DNA of 64,000 nt from Streptococcus vicugnae. Lineage in GTDB: Bacteria; Bacillota; Bacilli; Lactobacillales; Streptococcaceae. A program made the position numbers and the translations under genes. Every line of letters begins with the position of its first letter. Within the stretch, counting starts at the first letter, position 1. Under the pieces are notes generated by a model. The model searched no databases, had not been told where the DNA came from, and saw only the letters and a program-made list of their open reading frames with translations. The stretch spans positions 100,666-164,665 of the forward strand of contig NZ_JAEMHW010000003.1 of NCBI RefSeq assembly GCF_016461705.1, given 5' to 3'. This document shows positions 61,544 to 64,000 of this stretch, piece after piece.

Positions 61544-62243
61544 TATTAGCTCCTTTCTTTGTTAAAGCGTGAAGATCGAAGCAATGCCAAGGTGTCTTTT
61601 GACTACGCACCAAGTGAATATTACGGTCAGCATAATGCTTTACCTCATCTGGATCATGCGTAATCATTAAAACAGATTTTCCATGTGTATGCGCACTATG
61701 ATGCATTAATTCATAAAATCTCTCAGTTGTTCCAGCATCCATACCAGTTGTTGGTTCATCCAAAATAAAAATATCAGGGTCTGAAGCAAAAATACGTGCA
61801 ATAACAATGCGTTGTTTCTGACCTCCAGATAAACTTCCGATACGTTTATTTCGATTTTCCCACATACCTACAGATTCTAGACTCACTTTGACATGTTCCT
61901 CATCATGCTTAGTCAAACGACGGAACCAACCATTTCTAGGGTATCTACCAGATCGTACAAATTCATGCACTGTTGAGGGGAAACCAGCGTTAAAGCTAGC
62001 AATCTGCTGTGGCAAATAAGCAATGCGTAATTTCTTACCATCCTTATTTGTTTTAGAAATTGTCACCTGACCACTTTTGGGTGTTAAAATACCAAGCGTA
62101 GCTTTTACCAAAGTTGATTTAGCTGCGCCATTTTCCCCAGTTAAAGTAACAAATTCACCACTATCTAAATGATAATTAATTCCTTCCAAGACAGGTTCAC
62201 TATCATATTGGAAAGACAAATCTTCTACAGTAATATATCTCAT
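61533..62243 (-). CDS. adcC: Zinc ABC transporter ATPase AdcC
   Basis: 236-residue cytoplasmic ATPase. Walker A is [12 protein letters not shown], where the usual GxGKS Gly is Ala as in other streptococcal AdcC proteins. Signature [15 protein letters not shown] and Walker [13 protein letters not shown] follow. It overlaps adcR by 4 bases. Drives zinc uptake with AdcB and AdcA. Confidence 0.93.
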   Translation of the reverse strand: MRYITVEDLSFQYDSEPVLEGINYHLDSGEFVTLTGENGAAKSTLVKATLGILTPKSGQVTISKTNKDGKKLRIAYLPQQIASFNAGFPSTVHEFVRSGRYPRNGWFRRLTKHDEEHVKVSLESVGMWENRNKRIGSLSGGQKQRIVIARIFASDPDIFILDEPTTGMDAGTTERFYELMHHSAHTHGKSVLMITHDPDEVKHYADRNIHLVRSQKTPWHCFDLHALTKKGANNAD

Positions 62244-62686
62244 TTACACCCTTCTAGCTCATCTGAAAAAGCAGTCAAAAATTTTGAAATAACAGTCTGT
62301 TCTTCTTCCGAAAAATCATTAATCATTTTTTTATACACTGATAATGTCGCATTATGGTGATGACTATGCTCATCAGCGACAGGTTTAGCTAGCTCAGTTA
62401 ACTCAAAATAAGTTACACGAGCGTCATCTTTATTTTTCACAGGAGCAAGCATTCCCTCTTTTACTAAGCATTTAATCGCTTTAGTAACTGCCGCCTGACT
62501 AATATTCAAACGTTTTGCCAAAGCAGAATTTGTCAATCGTTCTTGGGACAAAAGCATCAAGATATGCTCCTGTGTATTAGTCAATTCAACACCACTTTGA
62601 CAAGCACCAAACAATAACTCGTGCTGATTTTCGGCTTTTAATAAAATCTCATTCACTAGACAATCAATTTGTTTTTCTAGCTGCAT
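62240..62686 (-). CDS. adcR: Zinc-responsive MarR-family repressor AdcR
   Basis: 148-residue winged-helix regulator that binds zinc and represses the adc operon and other zinc-uptake genes. The HTH reads [23 protein letters not shown]-terminal His residues ([12 protein letters not shown]) and upstream Glu/Cys fit the AdcR metal sites. First gene of adcRCB with ribosome site GAGGAGTG. A perfect AdcR box lies in its promoter. Confidence 0.94.
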   Translation of the reverse strand: MQLEKQIDCLVNEILLKAENQHELLFGACQSGVELTNTQEHILMLLSQERLTNSALAKRLNISQAAVTKAIKCLVKEGMLAPVKNKDDARVTYFELTELAKPVADEHSHHHNATLSVYKKMINDFSEEEQTVISKFLTAFSDELEGCK

Positions 62687-62707
62687 ATCAACACTCCTCT
62701 CATATCA

Positions 62708-62724
62708 TTAACCAGTTAATTATA
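62708..62724 (-). promoter_or_regulatory. AdcR box and -10 of the adcRCB promoter
   Basis: TTAACCAGTTAA (62708-62719) is a perfect AdcR operator (TTAACNNGTTAA). It lies directly next to TATAAT on the minus strand (TGATATAAT extended -10), so zinc-bound AdcR blocks initiation. Confidence 0.85.
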
Positions 62725-62732
62725 TCAAAAAG

Positions 62733-62758
62733 AAAAAAAAGAATCAATTACCTGATTC
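62733..62758 (-). terminator. ispE terminator
   Basis: GAATCA GGTAAT TGATTC followed by T8 on the minus strand, just past the ispE stop. Confidence 0.75.
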
Positions 62759-62765
62759 TCTTCTA

Positions 62766-63614
62766 TCACAGTATACGAACCTTATAAACTTCTTTACAAA
62801 AACCTCGCATACTATTAACCAAACGATCTGCTTTCTTCTCCGAACGACATAGCCCAAAAACCGTTGGCCCACTTCCTGTCATTAAAGCAATATCGGCCCC
62901 GCACTTTATCATTCGATCTTTAATTTTTTGTATAAACGGCTTACGCTTAATAGTAATATCTTCCAAAGAATTTCCCATGTGAGAAATAATCTGATCATAA
63001 TCATTAGCTAAAACAGCTTTCTTCAAAGAATCAATATCAACACGAGAAATTGTCTCACAATCAATCTCAGGAAAAACTGTTCGAGTAGATACACCAAAAT
63101 CAGGTTTAACCAAAACAACCCAAGCCGATAAAGAAGTATTTAAACACTCCACAATCTCTCCCTTGCCAGAAATACAAGCACAGCCAGCACTAAGACAATA
63201 AGGGACATCACTTCCAACCTGAAATCCAATCTCAATCATCTCAGACTTAGATAATCCCAATTGCCACAACTTATCCAAAGCTCTAATAGTTGCAGCTGCA
63301 TCAGTGGAACCACCACCTAAGCCTGCACAAATAGGAATTGTTTTTTCCAATTCAATCTTCACACCCGATGATATTCCATATCTATCCTTTATAAGCTGTG
63401 CAGCCTTAAAAACATCATTCTTAGCATTTAAAGGCATCTTATGATTATTAGATTCAACAATAATATCTGAGCCTGAAATCTCTGATACCGTTACATAGTC
63501 ATTCAAATCGACACTAACCATAACCATTGATAAATCATGATAACCATCAGGCCTTTTCCCTACGATATCCAATCCTAAATTAATCTTAGCGGGAGCCTTT
63601 TCAATAATAACCAT
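62766..63614 (-). CDS. ispE: 4-diphosphocytidyl-2-C-methyl-D-erythritol kinase (IspE-like)
   Basis: 282-residue GHMP-family kinase with the motif PICAGLGGGSTDAAATIRAL (ATP loop), EKAPAKINLGLDIVGKRPDGYH at the N terminus and the late TGSGPTVFGLC. IspE acts in the non-mevalonate isoprenoid pathway. Streptococci generally use the mevalonate pathway, and IspE-like genes are nonetheless kept next to adc; the true role in this genus is unclear. Full length, own terminator. Confidence 0.9.
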   Translation of the reverse strand: MVIIEKAPAKINLGLDIVGKRPDGYHDLSMVMVSVDLNDYVTVSEISGSDIIVESNNHKMPLNAKNDVFKAAQLIKDRYGISSGVKIELEKTIPICAGLGGGSTDAAATIRALDKLWQLGLSKSEMIEIGFQVGSDVPYCLSAGCACISGKGEIVECLNTSLSAWVVLVKPDFGVSTRTVFPEIDCETISRVDIDSLKKAVLANDYDQIISHMGNSLEDITIKRKPFIQKIKDRMIKCGADIALMTGSGPTVFGLCRSEKKADRLVNSMRGFCKEVYKVRIL

Positions 63615-63750
63615 TAAACATTCCTTTAAAAATATTACATCTATTATAACAAATAATTCGAAAAGAACCCACCATAATAAACTTTGTTCAGTAAAAAAGG
63701 AAAATATTTTCAGATCACTTACAAAATAGTTAACAAAAATTTAAAGCCAC

Positions 63751-63774
63751 AAAAAAGCAACCCGAAGGTTGCTC
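63751..63774 (-). terminator. rRNA operon/tRNA terminator
   Basis: AGCAACC TTCG GGTTGCT with T6 on the minus strand, 20 bases after tRNA-Asn. A tetraloop (UUCG) hairpin typical of strong terminators. Confidence 0.85.
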
Positions 63775-63795
63775 ATTACGTCTACCGCTTTAAAA

Positions 63796-63869
63796 CTCCG
63801 CCAGTAGGACTCGAACCTACGACATCATGATTAACAGTCATGCGCTACTACCAACTGAGCTATGGCGGA
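63796..63869 (-). tRNA. tRNA-Asn (GTT)
   Basis: 74 bases with a complete cloverleaf: acceptor TCCGCCA/TGGCGGA, D-arm GCTCAGTTGGTAGTAGC, anticodon loop CTGTTAA (anticodon GTT), and T-arm GGTTCGAGTCC. The 3' CCA is not encoded. It follows 5S rRNA in the rRNA operon. Confidence 0.97.
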
Positions 63870-63874
63870 TAAAT

Positions 63875-63990
63875 GCTAAGCGACTACCATATCTAACAGG
63901 GGGCAACCCCCAACTACATCAGGCGTGCTAGGGCTTAACTTCTGTGTTCGGCATGGGAACAGGTGTATCTCCTAGGCTATCGTCACTTAA
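63875..63990 (-). rRNA. rrf: 5S ribosomal RNA
   Basis: 116 bases starting TTAAGTGACGATAGCCTAGG, with the conserved CCCATGCCGAACACAGAAGT loop-C segment and terminal pairing AAGTGACG/CGCTTAG-type. End of an rRNA operon lying to the right, followed by tRNA-Asn and a terminator. Confidence 0.97.
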
Positions 63991-64000
63991 CTATGATTGA

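Noticed and set aside
62766..63614. Treating ispE as evidence for the non-mevalonate pathway
   Set aside because: Streptococci use the mevalonate pathway and IspE-like genes are kept without the rest of the DXP pathway, so no pathway inference is made.

Overview
The window is a low-GC Firmicutes chromosome segment that reads as Streptococcus, most likely the S. bovis/equinus (gallolyticus/lutetiensis/infantarius) group. The evidence is a set of streptococcal gene orders: pbp1b-rpoB-rpoC-DUF1033-comGA..GG-methyltransferase-ackA, adcRCB next to ispE, a levQSRT/levDEFG/fruA fructan locus, and an Rgg regulator. ComX (cin) boxes precede comGA and ssbB. Species placement is inference, because no database could be searched.

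Layout. 1-6.3 kb: 5' part of pbp2a, a small conserved gene, an RluD-type pseudouridine synthase, a TcaA-like membrane protein, then a gene-poor stretch ending in a 20-residue peptide gene convergent with an Rgg regulator. 6.3-11.7 kb: groESL with CIRCE, and an aromatic-amino-acid-type ABC transporter whose binding protein and permease are fused and which is preceded by a Tyr/Phe-rich leader-peptide attenuator. 11.8-23.5 kb: the fructan/fructose locus. A cell-wall fructanase (FruA) releases sugar, the LevQ/LevT binding proteins with the LevS/LevR two-component system sense it, and the LevDEFG PTS imports it. fruA and levD have superimposable promoters. 23.6-38.4 kb: HAD phosphatase, thiosulfate import (TsuA-like/TusA), ssbB, methyltransferase, YtpR, thioredoxin, PepA, ProC, CPBP/XRE genes, ackA and the comG competence pseudopilus operon. 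38.5-50 kb: rpoC, rpoB, pbp1b and tyrS.

49.99-60.64 kb is a 10.6-kb integrated element in the 3' end of tyrS, bounded by an 18-bp direct repeat. It encodes a tyrosine integrase, a divergent CI/Cro-type switch with four copies of one operator motif, a Rha-family regulator, many small overlapping genes, a P4-type primase/SF3 helicase next to a candidate iteron origin, and an ArpU-like late regulator. No capsid, tail or terminase gene is visible, so it looks like a phage satellite (PICI-like). Its left end carries a cluster of candidate small RNAs, each with a TGnTATAAT promoter and most with their own terminator.

60.7-64 kb: adcB-adcC-adcR (zinc uptake), ispE, tRNA-Asn and 5S rRNA at the end of an rRNA operon.

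The most unusual signals are the Tyr/Phe leader-peptide attenuator (11.3-11.65 kb), the small-RNA cluster (50.2-51.2 kb), the Rgg/peptide pair (5.1-6.1 kb), the matched levD/fruA operators, and several non-coding DNA motifs inside the element.
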